A DNA stretch of 64,000 nt from Knoxdaviesia capensis (lineage: Eukaryota > Ascomycota > Sordariomycetes > Microascales > Gondwanamycetaceae), in contig LNGK01000006.1 in assembly GCA_001510575.1 (NCBI GenBank), positions 248,001 to 312,000 of the forward strand, written 5' to 3'. Positions 34,071 to 46,900 of the stretch are shown here, piece after piece. Both the position numbers and the translations under genes were made by a program. Position 1 is the first letter of the stretch, and every line of letters starts with the position of its first letter. Under the pieces are notes generated by a model that was given only the letters and a program-made list of their open reading frames with translations, was not told the origin of the DNA and ran no database searches.

Positions 34071-35242
34071 TTACTCATCCGGGCCCCGCGTCAGTATCGC
34101 AGCGGTGCCGCTACCGGGTGTCCGGCCAGTCTTCTTCTTCGCCGCCTCCTCCTGCTTCTCCTGCTCGATGCTCTTGACGAAGGCCTCGATCTCGTCGACC
34201 GGGAGCATCTCCACCGTCTTGCCGGGGGCCATCAGCGCAATCTCAATGTTCTTGGCGCCGGTCTGCACCACCTCGAGGAGCGACTTGATCGCCAGCCGCA
34301 CCGTCTGTTCCCGATCCATCTCCTCCTTGTAGTTGCGTTCGAGGAACTCGCGCACAGTCTTGCTGGATCGGCCGATCGCGTTGGCTTTCCTATATTGGCG
34401 GGAATAAACACGAATGAGTTAGAAGGTCCGACTCTTCAAACTAACGGGAAACGGGGGGAATATCAAGGTAGTAATATGCTAGAGGAGACAAAAACATACC
34501 ATGCGGAGTAGATACCCGACGGCTCCGTCTGGTACAGTCTGGGATCAGTGCTGCCCTTGTCGAAGCCGACAATGAGGGTGCTGATACCGAACGGCCGCAC
34601 ACCACCGCTCTGGGTGTACCGCTGCTGCACGCCGGCGACGTACTTGGTGATGTACTCGATGGTGACAGGGTCTTCGACAGTCAGCCGGTGCGACTGGGCC
34701 TCTAGCCGGGCCTTGTCGACGAGGATACGGGCATCGGCGTTCAGCCCGGCAAATGCCAGGCATACGTGCGTGTCGAGCATGCCGATCTTTGACGGCGTGA
34801 TCCGCGTGTCCTGCAGCTTCATGGCTGACCGCTTCTCGCATCCGAGCACCACCACATCTTTGCCCTTGACTCCGACAGCGCAGGTTCCTGTTGTTCGCGG
34901 AAATAGGCGGGGTTGTGGTAAGCGTTCGCTCTGTGAAGCTAAGGGGGCACGTCTGGGGGGTATTATGATTTGTTCGGTCCGACTTACCTCTCTTCACTGC
35001 CTCGCCGGCATACTCGACCTGGAAAACGTGGCCGTCGGGACTGTAGAGTGGGATGTCAGTAAGCGGGGATCGTGCGGGCTGGGCCCGAGATGCTCGGGGC
35101 AATGTCGACGGCTTAGAGCCACATACCTGAACACTAAGAGCAGAAAAACAAGTCACGGTTAGCAATTAAACACGCCTACACAAGCACAGTAATGGGCAAC
35201 ATCATCCTTACCAGACAGAGCACGATCATAGGAAGACGCCAT
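34071..35242 (-). CDS. pre6: 20S proteasome subunit alpha-4 (Pre6/PSMA7), with a 7-nt micro-exon
   Basis: Alpha-ring subunit of the 20S proteasome, structural rather than catalytic. Five exons: 35242-35212, 35133-35127, 35040-34988, 34887-34500 and 34389-34071, giving 265 aa. Spliced N-terminus MASSYDRALSVFSPDGHVFQ has the proteasome alpha signature (SYDRALSVFSPDG, then QVEYAGEAVKRG). The 7-nt exon 2 (TGTTCAG) encodes most of the V-F-S turn, and without it the frame is lost. GTCAVGVKGKDVVVLGCEKRS, RITPSKIGMLD, AFAGLNADARIL and QSGGVRPFGISTLIVGFD follow alpha-4 closely. The variable C-terminus is Lys/Glu-rich and ends TRGPDE. All donors are GTAAG or GTATGT-like, with phases 1, 2, 1 and 2. Confidence 0.93.
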
Positions 35243-36689
35243 ATTGGAGAAACGAGGAGCTTCTCACGGGGACGACAGAGATAGTAAGAGAAAAGACAGG
35301 GAGTGCAGGTCGATCAAGAACGTCAGAAAAGAACAGAAGTGTAGAAGTCTTCCGGAATGAATTGCTTGCAGATGTACAGAGTGCAAGGAAGACAAAAGTA
35401 CATAGATGATGCTGGTAGTCGTAGACGTTTCGTTTGGAGTCGCTGGTTTGGTGGTGTTGGTTGAATTGCAGGCTCCAGGCCTGACGCAGCTTTCTCAGTT
35501 GCAAGGAAAGCTTCCCAGCCTGCAGAAAAATGGAGGGGTACGTTGATTGGTGTTTCGGCAGAATTATGGAGTCTCCGTAATCAGCCACAGCGCCACATAT
35601 GGTTTTGAGAAAGCAGCCACACTTGGCTTCATGAAGCTCTGGACAAACGCGAACTGAAGACAGTGCATCCATCTCCTTCAACAACACAAACAACTCAATC
35701 TTGGCCAGTCAACCCCTCATCAATGCTTTGGGGGGGATATTTCGTCTATACAGGAAATGGTGTCACATTCTCACCGCTGGCTCTTCCCGTTTACGCATTG
35801 CCGGAGAACTATGCTACACAGAATAATGTTCACGAAATCATCTAGCACGACATGTTATTGTTCCCTTATACACCAAACCCATGTGTCTCTATAAAAAAAC
35901 GATATCTCTAAGTTATCTCATGCCCAAATTTTATATGAATCCACCAGAACCATATGCTGGGGACTCGAATCCTGTGCCCAATATTTCCATCCAAAAAATG
36001 TTGATATCATGAGAGAAGAAAAGGAAATGAAGAAGCGAACGAAAGAAAAGCAACCAGAAAATGTTTCCTCCGTTGAGAGCAGGCCCAGAGGTAGCAAAAC
36101 AGAAGCCAAAGGCCAACAAGATCCTCGAACATAGTAACATGACGGAGAGCAAAACAGGTGTGTATACCCAAGCAGAACAGGGAAAAAAAGGCACTCTCAC
36201 CCAAGAAACAAGGGATAAAACAGAAGAACCAAACCAAAAGACGCAAGTGTATCTGAGAGACCAGCTTGATCAGATACCTTAAAAGAGCAAAATTGAGAGG
36301 CAAAGCACATTTAAACGAAAAGCCAAAAACGAAGCAACAAGAAAAACAAAAGGCAGAAGACCAACCGCCATGAACCCAGAACCCAGAAGAGAGGAGATAG
36401 AGAAGCAAACCCGGAAGAAGAGGAAGAAGAAGAAGAAAAAGGGGTATCGGAAACGCTCCAGAAGAAAGTCATGGAAGAAAGAAGCGAAAGAGAAGAGAGG
36501 CCGTCATCATGAAAGTATTGCAGTGGTTGTTGTTATTCTAGGTCCCCATTCCGATATATCGACCTGTCGACCGGCGCAGAAGCTCAAAAGAAAAGAAGCA
36601 GCAGAAGAAAATGCGAGAGAAAAAGAAGGCAAGGCATTAAAATCGATATCGAGTCGTGTTTCTTTTTGTTTGTGTGTGCGTGTAATCGT
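35243..36689. other. Intergenic region between proteasome and Zn2Cys6 genes
   Basis: Includes the alpha-4 promoter (from 35243) and the 3' flank of the Zn2Cys6 gene. Purine-rich plus strand at 36000-36650. No supportable gene; open frames here are Lys-rich or Phe-rich composition artefacts. A tRNA-like T-loop near 35962 was rejected. Confidence 0.5.
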
Positions 36690-38695
36690 TCAAATCGTCA
36701 TAATCGTCTTCCAGCGGCGATTGTGAAACATTAAGGCAATCTCCCCGGCCTTGTCGACCATCCGCACACGGAAATTTTCACACCACACACTCTCGAGCTC
36801 TCCGTCCGACGAAGTCAGGTTGACTTCGCGGTAAAAGTCGGCAGCCGCCGTCAACGGGCCCAGCAGAAGATCGGGCTGGGTCGTGATAGCCAAGGCGGCG
36901 TCCAGTGACTTGCAGATGTTCGCGGCAAGCTCTCGGGGCTGCTGGAACCGCGCAATGTTGATGGACTGCAAGTTCTCTGGCAGATCTTGTGGGTACATGT
37001 TCGGAAAGCACTCAACCACAGGCTGGAAGACGGCACGGTGCAGAGCTGCAATGCATTGGTGCAGCTGCAACATTGCCATCCAGTAATAAGCAAACGCCAA
37101 AGCGGAGAACGGGTCACTGAAGGCAAACACGCTAGTAAACGGGATGCGGCCAGAGCTTCCGTCTCGGTCTTCAATGTTGTAGCTTGGCTGCCCGTCGGTT
37201 CGGAGGGCTGCCGTGGTTGAGTGCCATTGTTCGAATTGGCGTTCGATCTGCAGGCAAGTGGACAAAGTGTCTTGGGCTCGCTGACGGCGAGTGTATGACG
37301 GAGGGTCGGCTATCAAAATATCTGACCGCGTGAGGATAGAAGGGAGAAGAACAATTATATCTAACAGGTAATCGAATGAGGATTTCGGATGACGCTCCCA
37401 GGGCGTCGTCTTCCATTCAGGTAGGGCAAGGAACGTGTCGGTTCTGCACAGCAGAGACCAGCAGATCTACCCCGAACAAAGCGATGGAACTCCAGTGTTA
37501 GTTTTCCCTCGGTGGAAACGTGGTATCAGGATATGGCATGGAATGTCGGGGAATACCACTTACAGCAATCGGGCGGTGCACCCGAACAAAAAAGTGATGA
37601 AAAGGAAACATGCGGAAGTACTCAGCGCCCAACTTCCGCACAGAGCACTTGTTCTCTTCCGGGACCTTCCAGGGCGCCAGAGATTCAAGCGAGGTTGCCG
37701 ACGAGTTGTGCTAATAGTAATAAGAGGATGGGTAGTTGTTCAGCCTGCGGTTCTCGGCTTCATCGTCCATGTAGGCGTTCCCATCACCAACCTGGTAGAG
37801 ATACATGACTTGGCCAGCCGCTGATGCATCTTCTCCCATTCCCGCCTGTTGCATGCTGACCATGCCACTGCCGGTCGTGTTGAACTCCTGAGGGGTTCCC
37901 GACGAGCGCATCTCTGGTGCAATGACTGGCGGCATCCCCATAGCTCCATAACCAGCAGCCGAGCCATCCATGCGGGCGTTCTGCAGAGCAGCCATCTGGA
38001 CCATGTGCATCGAGCCCTGGTTATCGATGAACTGGGCAGGGTCCCAGGCAGATCCATAGGGCTGGACAGCCGCATAGTCGTGCTGCTCTTGTTGCTGGTG
38101 GTGAGACGCGTGTCGTTGGGCATGAGACGATGATCCGGCCGGGTACTGGGCGTCTTGCTGGTACGAGAATTGCTGGTACATCTGGTCGGCCGACGAGTAC
38201 GCTAGACTGGGGCTGTGGCTGTTACTGGCAGACCGGCCGGCGGTGTCGTGTGACGGGTCGGGGCTCGTGGACTTGGACTTCTTTCCCGATGATGACCGGC
38301 CCGACCGGGAAACCTGGCGAGGCGGTTGCAGAGAGCACCGGCCGCCGTCAGCGAGCGTGGCAGTAACAAAGACCATCTGGCGTTCGTACCCCTCACACTC
38401 ACGGCCGCTGTTGGCACATCTTTGGCAAGTCGGGCGGGTGTTGTCGCACTACAGGATCAAGAAAAGGCAACGGCATAATATTAGACAATTACCCAACAAG
38501 AATCTGGCGAGTCACCAAGCCAACACAGCGACGGAATGGAAGCGTGGTTGTTTGAGAAGTCGTCACACTTCTCTCTGATATCCGGGGTTTGGGCTTATCA
38601 TTCTCTCTTTCGTTTCGTATTTGTCATTCACGTACCTTAACCTTCTTGCGGCGGCAAGTCTCGCACCCCTTGTACTTTCCGGCTACTCCAACCAT
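36690..38695 (-). CDS. Zn2Cys6 fungal transcription factor (DUF3468-type)
   Basis: Fungal-specific DNA-binding regulator. Proposed exons: 38695-38636, 38448-37792, 37710-37564 and 37466-36690, giving 546 aa. The zinc cluster at residues 11-40 (CETCRRRKKVKC, then CQRCANSGREC) is split by intron 1. A Ser/Gln/His/Met-rich middle follows. The fungal TF domain begins near FRMFPFHHFFVRVHRPIA and continues ICWSLLCRTDTFLALPEWKTTPW, then PKSSFDYLLDIIVLLPSIL, which is the family consensus. Intron 3 (37467-37563, GTAAGT) is certain. Intron 2 is not: without it the frame from exon 2 runs through NNYPSSYYY into an in-frame TAG at 37713-37711. If the TAG is not spliced out, a 265-aa protein lacking the regulatory domain results. 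Target genes are unknown. Confidence 0.8.
37711..37791 (-). other. Candidate 81-nt in-frame intron whose acceptor is a stop codon
   Basis: On the coding strand this stretch reads GTTGGTGATG... to ...TTACTATTAG. It is a multiple of three, has no other stop, and both borders are phase 0. The TAG closing the upstream frame is a possible acceptor. The donor GTTGGT is weak and no consensus CTRAC branch site is seen. Alternatives are a genuine nonsense codon, stop readthrough, or a sequencing error. Confidence 0.45.
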
Positions 38696-40938
38696 TATGA
38701 AAGAATTGTATGTGGAAGATTGAATGAATCAAGAAGAAGAGAAGCAAAGTCGATATGAATTTCGCCAAGGAAATATGAATAGCGGAATGCGAAGATGAAA
38801 TCAAGAACGGAATTGAGAAGAAATCGTGTCCCGAGACAGAAGAAGAATTAATTGGAGACGATGTCTTGACCGACTAAACCAAAAGAAGTGTTGTTGGGGG
38901 CGAGTTCTATATCAAGAAACCTGTGTGCTCCAGAGAACACAGGATATGAAGTAAACAAGAAGGGAAGAGAATCCTTTTCTCCCGAGAATTAATTAATAAC
39001 AATAGAGAGAAGGATTGAAGTGTGAACACAGATAGATAGACTGTAAAGAGTGACTGAAGCGAATATGTTGCGAGCCAAAATGGGAAGCGGGATATCTCGG
39101 CATAAGTATGCTGCTCATGAACAGATGCCCGGTCGTGCCGACTTTATATAGCTGACCCAGCAAGATTGGAGAAGGAAATCAACGAAGAGATTATGTGCAG
39201 GGACAGAAGTGTAAATGAAACAATATTAAGAAGAAGAGTGAAGTGTGAAGACCTAGATGGTGATGAGGAAAGGATGAGAGTGGTGGATGAGAGGGTTTTC
39301 CATGAGGAAAGGGAGGAAGATTCACAGACATATATATACACGATGTATCAAGAGATGTCGACGATGAGTGTCGGAGGGAGGTGTGTACGTATGTATGTAT
39401 GAATGTACGCACTACTTGTGTAGGCAGTAGGAGAAATAGGCAGGCATGGGGACGGACGGTATGCAGAGAATGAAGCAAGTTTCGAGAAGATAGAATATTG
39501 GAAAGGTACATGTATGTCCGAAGATCAGATACAGGCAAGGGACACGATGGGGAGGTGTGCGGTGGGCAGAACAAGAAAGCCTACGACTAGTTCCAGTGCA
39601 TGTGTGTACATACAGTCAATGTAGGTTATATGTCCGATCGGTGACAGCATGTGGGAGCTGGAGCCAGGAGGATCAGTGTGGCCAGTGCCAATAGGGAGGA
39701 CGTGTAAAGACTGACGAATGGGGAGTGAGAGAAGGCAAAGGACAGGCCAAGTAGGAAAGTGGGTGGGGGGGGGGGCGTGTACCCGAGGAAGATCGAATGG
39801 TGGAGGGGGGGATATGAATTGATTTCCCAAGTGAGTAGCAGGAATAGACGAGCAAGTGTCAAGAGCGGTAGCGAGAGGGGGAGTGGCCTTTGAAGAGAGA
39901 CTGCAAGAGATGTGTGCGTGTGTGCGGCGTGTGTGCGTGTGTGTGTGTGTGGGAGAGGACACTACGTGTCGACAGATGGAGACTAGGAGAGCACAAAAGA
40001 TGGAAGCGTACGGCAAGGCAGGGCAGGGCGGGACAGAGGAGCGGAGGAGTGCGAAGAATGGGGGATGGTACTGGGGTCAGTACTGTAGATGGGGGTATCG
40101 TTAGCAGGACGTCCAAGGACAGGCCCAGAAAGGGTGGATAGGGGGAGAGCCCAGAGACGGGGGGGGAGTGGGATATGTCGGGCAACCAGCCGAAGGGAAG
40201 AGATACAGAAAAAGCAAAGGATACACCAGGCGTATGGAGGACGTTAACGATGCATAGACACACAATTACAAGGAGAAAAAAGCCCATATGTGCATGGCCC
40301 GGACCATGTCAAGACGCGAGACCCAAGATAGGCAACATGCAGCAGCCAGTAGTGGAATAGACCAGTAAGTGTATCGGCGATATTGAAATAGCGAGTGAGG
40401 GACCCCGCGGCAGAAACTGGGCCAGCAGTAGCGGGAGGCAGGCGACTGGGGTGTAGATGTTGACCGAGATGGGATTAGGGTCTGGAGGGGGAGGGGGAGG
40501 CAGAAACAGAGCAAGTCTCAGACAGAGGGAGGGACAGATAGATAGAGTCGATAGAAGAAGAAGAAGGAGAGAGATAGAAGAGAGGCAAAAGGGGGATAAG
40601 GAGAAGGGGTGGTAGAAGGACAAGAGGAAGAGGAGGAATGGCAGCAGTTGACGGGGCCGAAGGCGAACGAAACGCCCTATGGGGGGGAAGTACTCCACAT
40701 TTCACGGCGTAAAGGACATACAACACACACACATATACAAGCAGCAAGGAGATGGCCGGGTCCGGGAGTAACAACACCCTTCTGATCAGAGACATGGGAC
40801 AAGGAAAAGAAAGAGAGGGAAACGAAAAGACAGAGAGTCGGCTACAGCATAACAAGATCAGGACCTTTGAGACCGCAGCCAATGACCAATTCTGGAAAGG
40901 CCGCGGGAGGGAGAGAACGATACGGCAACGATATGTAT

Positions 40939-40970
<32 letters not shown>

Positions 40971-43900
40971 AGAGAAGGGCCTGAACAGCTGGAGAATGTA
41001 ACCAATGGATTGGGTGGGAGGGGGCGTGTATACAGTACAGAGGGAGTGGAGAGAGAGAGAGAGAGAAGCAAAGAGAAGAACGAAAGATTGGATGAAGACA
41101 GGACCCAGGAAGAATGAGGCAGGGGGGAAGGGAAGTTTCTTGTAAGATGGGGAGAGGAATATCGAGGGCAGAGGAAAAAGAGAGGAAGAAACGAGTTGAT
41201 GATGATGACCAAGGGGGGGGGGTGAAGAGAGTGGGTGTGTGGAGGAGAAGAAGAAAAGACACACAAACTCAGAGTTGGTGAAAAGGATACGAAGGTACAG
41301 AAGCCATCAGCAAAAAAAAAGGGTGACATGGAAAGAGATGCTGAGTAAAGACGAAATCGAATGATGACGTGAAGAAAAGAAAGAATCACGAGGGTTGGAT
41401 TTGGTGTAAGTGGGAGTTGGAAGGAGCGCATTATGGAGAACTGCCGCTTACCTGCGGAAGGAACGAGACAGGCCAAAGGGCCCCGGACTTACATAACATC
41501 ATCAGTGTGATATAGTGATAGTTGATGGATCCATATAGAGAGTACGTCTGTCGGTAGACTAAGAAGGGAGAGTAAAAACGAAGAGAGCAGGCCGAGGCAA
41601 CAGGAGCAGGCGAACAATATGATGTTTCCTCTTAGCCCTACAGGGCCTCCACTGCTCAGTCTAAAAGCAGGAAAGTCTCTCTCCAACATGTACTGTACAG
41701 TACACACACAACACAGACAACAGCAAGTATTGGCTAGCTGGACTCAGAGCTGGAAGAGCGACATCCCAACCCTATTGGCCACTGGCAAGGCATTCTGAAC
41801 ACTGGCCATGGCTATTCAAGGATGTTAGTTACCTGTCAATGGCTAATCCATGCTGGCTAGTAGGCGAGAGAGAGAAAGGAAAAGAAGAGTCTGTCTTGTG
41901 TCTGTTGACCAGGGGTGCGGAGGAGAGGGAGGGAGAAAGAAGAAGAAAAGAGAAGAATTCCAAGGGGTCGACAGAAACGAGGGTGAGTCTGAGGGAAAGA
42001 TAAGAAGAGAGAAATACAAGCAGAAAAGAAAAGCTCTGGGCACGGGGGGTGGAAGAGCGGCCAGAGAGACACACTCGTCACCTCCTGCATCATCTAGCAC
42101 GAACGGCAAAGAAAACGCAAAAGAAAGTCCATGGCCGAGGAGAACCGCACATTATAACCTAAAACGGATAAAGGACAACCTGGCTGGGAGAAGAGCAGAG
42201 TTGTCACTTGTCACATTACTAAAGCAAAAAGGGTGGGCTTGGAGAGAGAGAGAGAGAGAGACAGAGCGAGACGCGCATAGAGGGACGGAAGGGGGGACAA
42301 GCCAAACGACGAGGGCCGAACGGAGCAGGCAAAACTGATACAGACACCCAAGATCGTGTGTTGGAATACCAGGAACAGTGGGAAAAGGGGGGCCTCAATG
42401 CCCACAGAATCCGGGCTGGAACTGGAACTCGCTCCTCGACCACTAAAAGAAAAGAAATAAAAGGAATAAATTGGTAGTCCCGGGCTTTGATCCCATGGGG
42501 CTGGGAAAGGAAAAAAGAAATGATATATAAAAAAGAGTGAGAATCCGACAGATGATATGCCAAACATATGCCCCGATCCGGTTAGGCCGGCTCAGCCTCG
42601 TATGGGTTTGCCGGACGAGACCGAAGCTATAGAAACGTGTCGGTGCGCTACTTTTTGGTTTGGTTTCTTTTTTCTTCTGTTACGGTGATAGGAGAGCCCG
42701 GAAGGGACCTTTTACTCACTTTTCTGTTTTTTTTTTTCCGTTTTGTGCCATATATTGGGAGCAGCTGGAATGGGAGGCGGGGAAGAACTCCCATAGCACG
42801 GTTTACGATGCATGCATGGGCCTGTCCTCTACATATAATCTCGTGCATCCAGGCCTTGCGTTCACCGACACCGGGTGGTTCCAAAGCCATATATGCACTG
42901 TAGCACATTCTCCGTAAGACACAACATGAGACCTACCATCACCCGAAGAATGAAGTCCAACCAGAAAAAAAAAAGAGGCGGAGGCGGAGGCGGAGGAGGC
43001 GGAGAAGACCGGTGAATTAAAAGAAGCACGGAGGTTTTCTATCATATTTTCCTTGGACTTGGATTTCCCTGTCTGGGACCGGACATATGATACGATCATG
43101 CCAGGCCACAGTGCTGCAAAAACCACCGTTGAAAAAGGTCAGGTCCAGCACGGACTACTGCATGCATAGTCTAATAGATCCTCTGCAAATCAATAGTTTT
43201 CGGGGTGGAGTGCCGTGGCCGAGCAAGGAATGTGCTGTAAACGAACGTAGGATGTCCGTCGTGTCGTTTCTTTTTTCCCGTTGTAGTGTCCAGCGGAACA
43301 GAGAGCGTTCAATGCGCACATCTCAGTAGGATTCAAGATATGGTTTGTGTAGATGTGTGTGATCTGGCATGATACCTCCACGATTCTAGCTGTTTTTCTG
43401 TCGGCCCTTCCTTATTCCTAGAAGCACGTTCTCCTCCACGATCGTCGTCATCCATCGGGCGAGCTTTCTTTATGTTGAGTTTAGGGTCAGACTCGTGCAA
43501 AACACCTCGTCACTGAAATGCCGAGTCCGGCACGCAACGGCGCGCATGGACGGTGCAGAAAGTAAACGCAACCCCAAAATTATACTGTTCTGTGGTCAGC
43601 GGAGATTTGGGTGATTGATTGATCCATCCGTCGAGCAGGAACCGGATTGATGGAAAGGATTTGCAGACGAGGAGGAAAAAGAAAAACACATAATGAGCGC
43701 TCAACCCACCAATCTCCTTGTTCAGTCCCCCCCTAAACCGTTTAATAAACTGGAGTCTCGGAGAAGAACGAAGAACTATGGGGCACTATTTGCAGCTGGG
43801 GGGGCCACACCACTTACACAAACACACACACTCACGCCCACGCTCACGAAAATTCGTTGCAATGACTGGCAAAAAAGAAACGACCAAGCACACTAACCTG

Positions 43901-46900
43901 GAACAATGAAGACCGATTGGTAGCACCACCACCAGTCATAAAATATCACAGCGGGACGTCCACAAAGACCATCCTGTCAAGAACCCCGTCGTCGTTTGGA
44001 AGATTGGGTGCTTAGGTTGTTTGGTTTGGGTTGGCTTTCACTGGTGAGGTGGTCCCCGGACATTCCAAATAACGAAATCTTAAGCCGTGGAGCTGGGGTC
44101 TTGCTGGAAGTCGTCATTGGGCTAGCTGGGTGTGTTGTGTTTGTTGGGTGATGGTGGTTGGGATACAAGGGTTCAGGGTGCTTGGGTTCACGGATGTCAC
44201 CCGAATGATCTGCAATCTTTGGCCGTGTGAGGGTTGTTTGCCTCTGTTTTTCCCCCCTCTTCGTTCGTGGATGAGGCATCATTGCTGTAGGAGAGTGTCA
44301 GTCAAGAATGGCCAGTTGAGGAGGGACATTCTGGAGAGACACTCTCAGACGTGATTGATCATAGTATCAACACGGTAGAACAGGTCATTCTCGTTATGTG
44401 TAAAAATAGACACAGCCAAAGGGCCAGATTGTCGACACCTGTCACAACCCGGCCTCTGGCAAGAAAGCCCAACAATCAACCAAGGCTGTGATCTCGATGA
44501 GCTCCCTCCCGACTCTCTGTCCAGAGCTAGCCGCAAGCGAGGAGAAAAGAAGGAGGGAGAAGCAAAAGGGAGGGAGGGGGACACAGCAACTAGAAGGTCA
44601 ACCGGCACCAGAAAAGACCGCACAAGACTGACTGTACGTACCTTACAGACTACAGTCAGAGTCACCCTTTTTTTTTTTCTCATGCACGTAGAAAAATGAT
44701 ACCCGATTCAGACACCCCCTCGACGTGTGATTGGCTGGGCCGGCTTACAGGGGAGAAACGACACCAAGAGAAAAAGAAAATGAACGAAAAAGTTGACATG
44801 GAGCCCCCTCTTAGAAGGGAACACGACAAAGTTCACAGAAAGGCCTGCGCGGCTTGGTGATTGGCTGTGTGCTGAACGGCATAGGGCTGCAGGGATGAGG
44901 CCATTTTTCTCTCCAGTGTTTCGAGGGAAAAGCGCTCTGAGGGGGATGTTTTCGCTGGACTCAGGACGAGAAGGGAGTATTAGAATTGCAATCCGGATAT
45001 GGTATGCTGCCAGTCTTGTCGCGTTCGCGTTATTTGTATGACTGGAGGGAATTGCTGTGGTGGTGAGTTTGCGTATCTTGTTCACGAGAAAGGGCGTCAG
45101 GAGGTGAGAGGGGCGGAGCGCGGTACCTCTCCGGCAGTCCGGCGTACTGTACGTATGTGCATAGAACTTGACATTCCAGATATCCTGATAGGTCTGCCCA
45201 GTCGACAAAGCGTGCTCTTCCAAAAGTCACTGCTCCATTTTGCACCTGCATGGAGGTCTCAGAAAATGGCCGCCCTTCTGCAGGAACACCGCTGATTAGC
45301 ACGACAAACCGGCCATTATTTTTAAGGGGGGACCAGTAGCAACGAGCTGTCTCCCCTCCTTTCCACCACGCGTTTGTGTGTGGGTGTGTGGTCTTTGAAT
45401 CCCGGCAACGAGGATCATCGACACGCACACACTCACACTCACACTTGGGCCCTGATTATCCCCCAATCCAGCTTCGCTTCAGCTGGTTCAGCCAGAGAGT
45501 CCAGCATATACCGCTCTTGTACACATTTGCACGGTAATGAGGGTTATAGGCCCTTTCCTGGGTAAGCTATCAACACCAGTTTTATGATATCTTTTTATCT
45601 CCGACCAAAAAGAAAACAAAAACCGCCTTGGCTAAGTCTAAACCCAGTATAACGTGTGACTGGGTTGACAACGTGGGTTAGACCCTCAAACTCCACGCCT
45701 CCTAAGAGAGACTTGCCAGCTTGGAGAGCGGAGACGCACACACCCCCCATCACACCCAAAAGGCGGCCTTAAAAAAGCAAGAAAGAGACAGACCGAGAAG
45801 AGGAGGGACCAACTTTCCGCCATGCCGCCGTTACGGGACGAACTCTCCATTCCCCCAGGCCAGTATTCGCCCGCCAGGCTGCGCAATCCCCGGCCGGGAG
45901 GGCTAAGCCGTGGTGTCTAATCATTCAACCCGATTTTGCACGATGCCCTCTTTTTTTAATCTTGTCCGCCCGCTTCGCTGCCCGGAAATATGAAATATGC
46001 CTTATACCATACAGCCAGAACGAATAGAGGCCTGCAAACAGTGCCCAATCACCCCCTGCTGTCTCCCGTCGCGAGTGTGGTGGATGTGGGAACCAGACCC
46101 TGTCCAGCTGTAAAATATGCAAACGACCGACTGCATCTCTGGTGGTCGTGCATACAACCTGCATGAGGCCGAACCTGCAGCTTCCTCATCCAGTCAAAAG
46201 CTCCAGAAGCTCCCAGTTGGCAGCCGTGCTATTCAGGGGAGTCGTGCGGACAAGGCATAACAGCGCCGAAGCTCTCTGTTCCCTCTCGTGGGAAACCCGC
46301 CGATATTTCGGGCTAACCAGCCACAGACGCTCTTCTTGAAGCTGTTTTAGGTTGGCCGCGATTTGTGGCGTGATGCCACAGCCGGCCGCTTCACCACCAC
46401 CTCAGGATCTTGTCTCTGTTTTCTGTTAGACTGAAGATGCCGCCATTCAAGAAAAAGAGGGTTGATGTAGGGGCTGTATCTCGCCTTGATTCCGCTATTT
46501 GCCTCTCCCCCACCATCCGGACATTCTCCTCACTTATTTTTTGGTTGTCTCTCATAGCACACCCTCTTCACACGTCTCCCCGGGCGTTTCTTTTTCTTCG
46601 TGACACTTGTCGTTCCCTCCGCGCCCGCAACAAATTTGCAATTACGCAACTCTAGTTATAGGGGGAAAGAAAAAGAAATAATAATCAAACGGACTCAGAA
46701 AAGTCGACCCCGGCTTCCGCTTGTTTCCAGGTCTCAGTCATTTTCGAAATATTCCCTGAAATGTTGTATCACGATATAACAAAAGCCGATCCCAGCGCTG
46801 TGGTTGGCTCTCCGGCTCCCTGGTGCCAATGTCTGTGCTCCCCGCAATGGCCCAGGAGAGGGTCGAGGGGGGTCTAGATTAGTCGATGGTCGTTCTACTC

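Noticed and set aside
35935..35985. tRNA-like T-loop (GATTCGAGTCCCC on the minus strand)
   Set aside because: Stem pairing is poor and no A-box, D-arm or acceptor stem can be placed around it.
37714..38376. Zn2Cys6 gene as two separate genes (DNA-binding and regulatory halves)
   Set aside because: The frame stays the same across the TAG and continues into the start of the fungal TF domain. No promoter-like gap or start codon separates them, so one gene with an intron or a nonsense codon is simpler. A true split cannot be fully excluded.
40475..41476. 333-codon minus-strand frame rich in Ser/Phe/Leu/Pro
   Set aside because: Read from a long CT-rich tract with (TA)n and (CT)n microsatellites. 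Composition explains its openness, and there is no motif or splice structure.
44708..45223. 171-codon minus-strand frame in the gene desert
   Set aside because: Mixed composition but no family resemblance, no promoter or splice context, and overlapping frames of similar length nearby.
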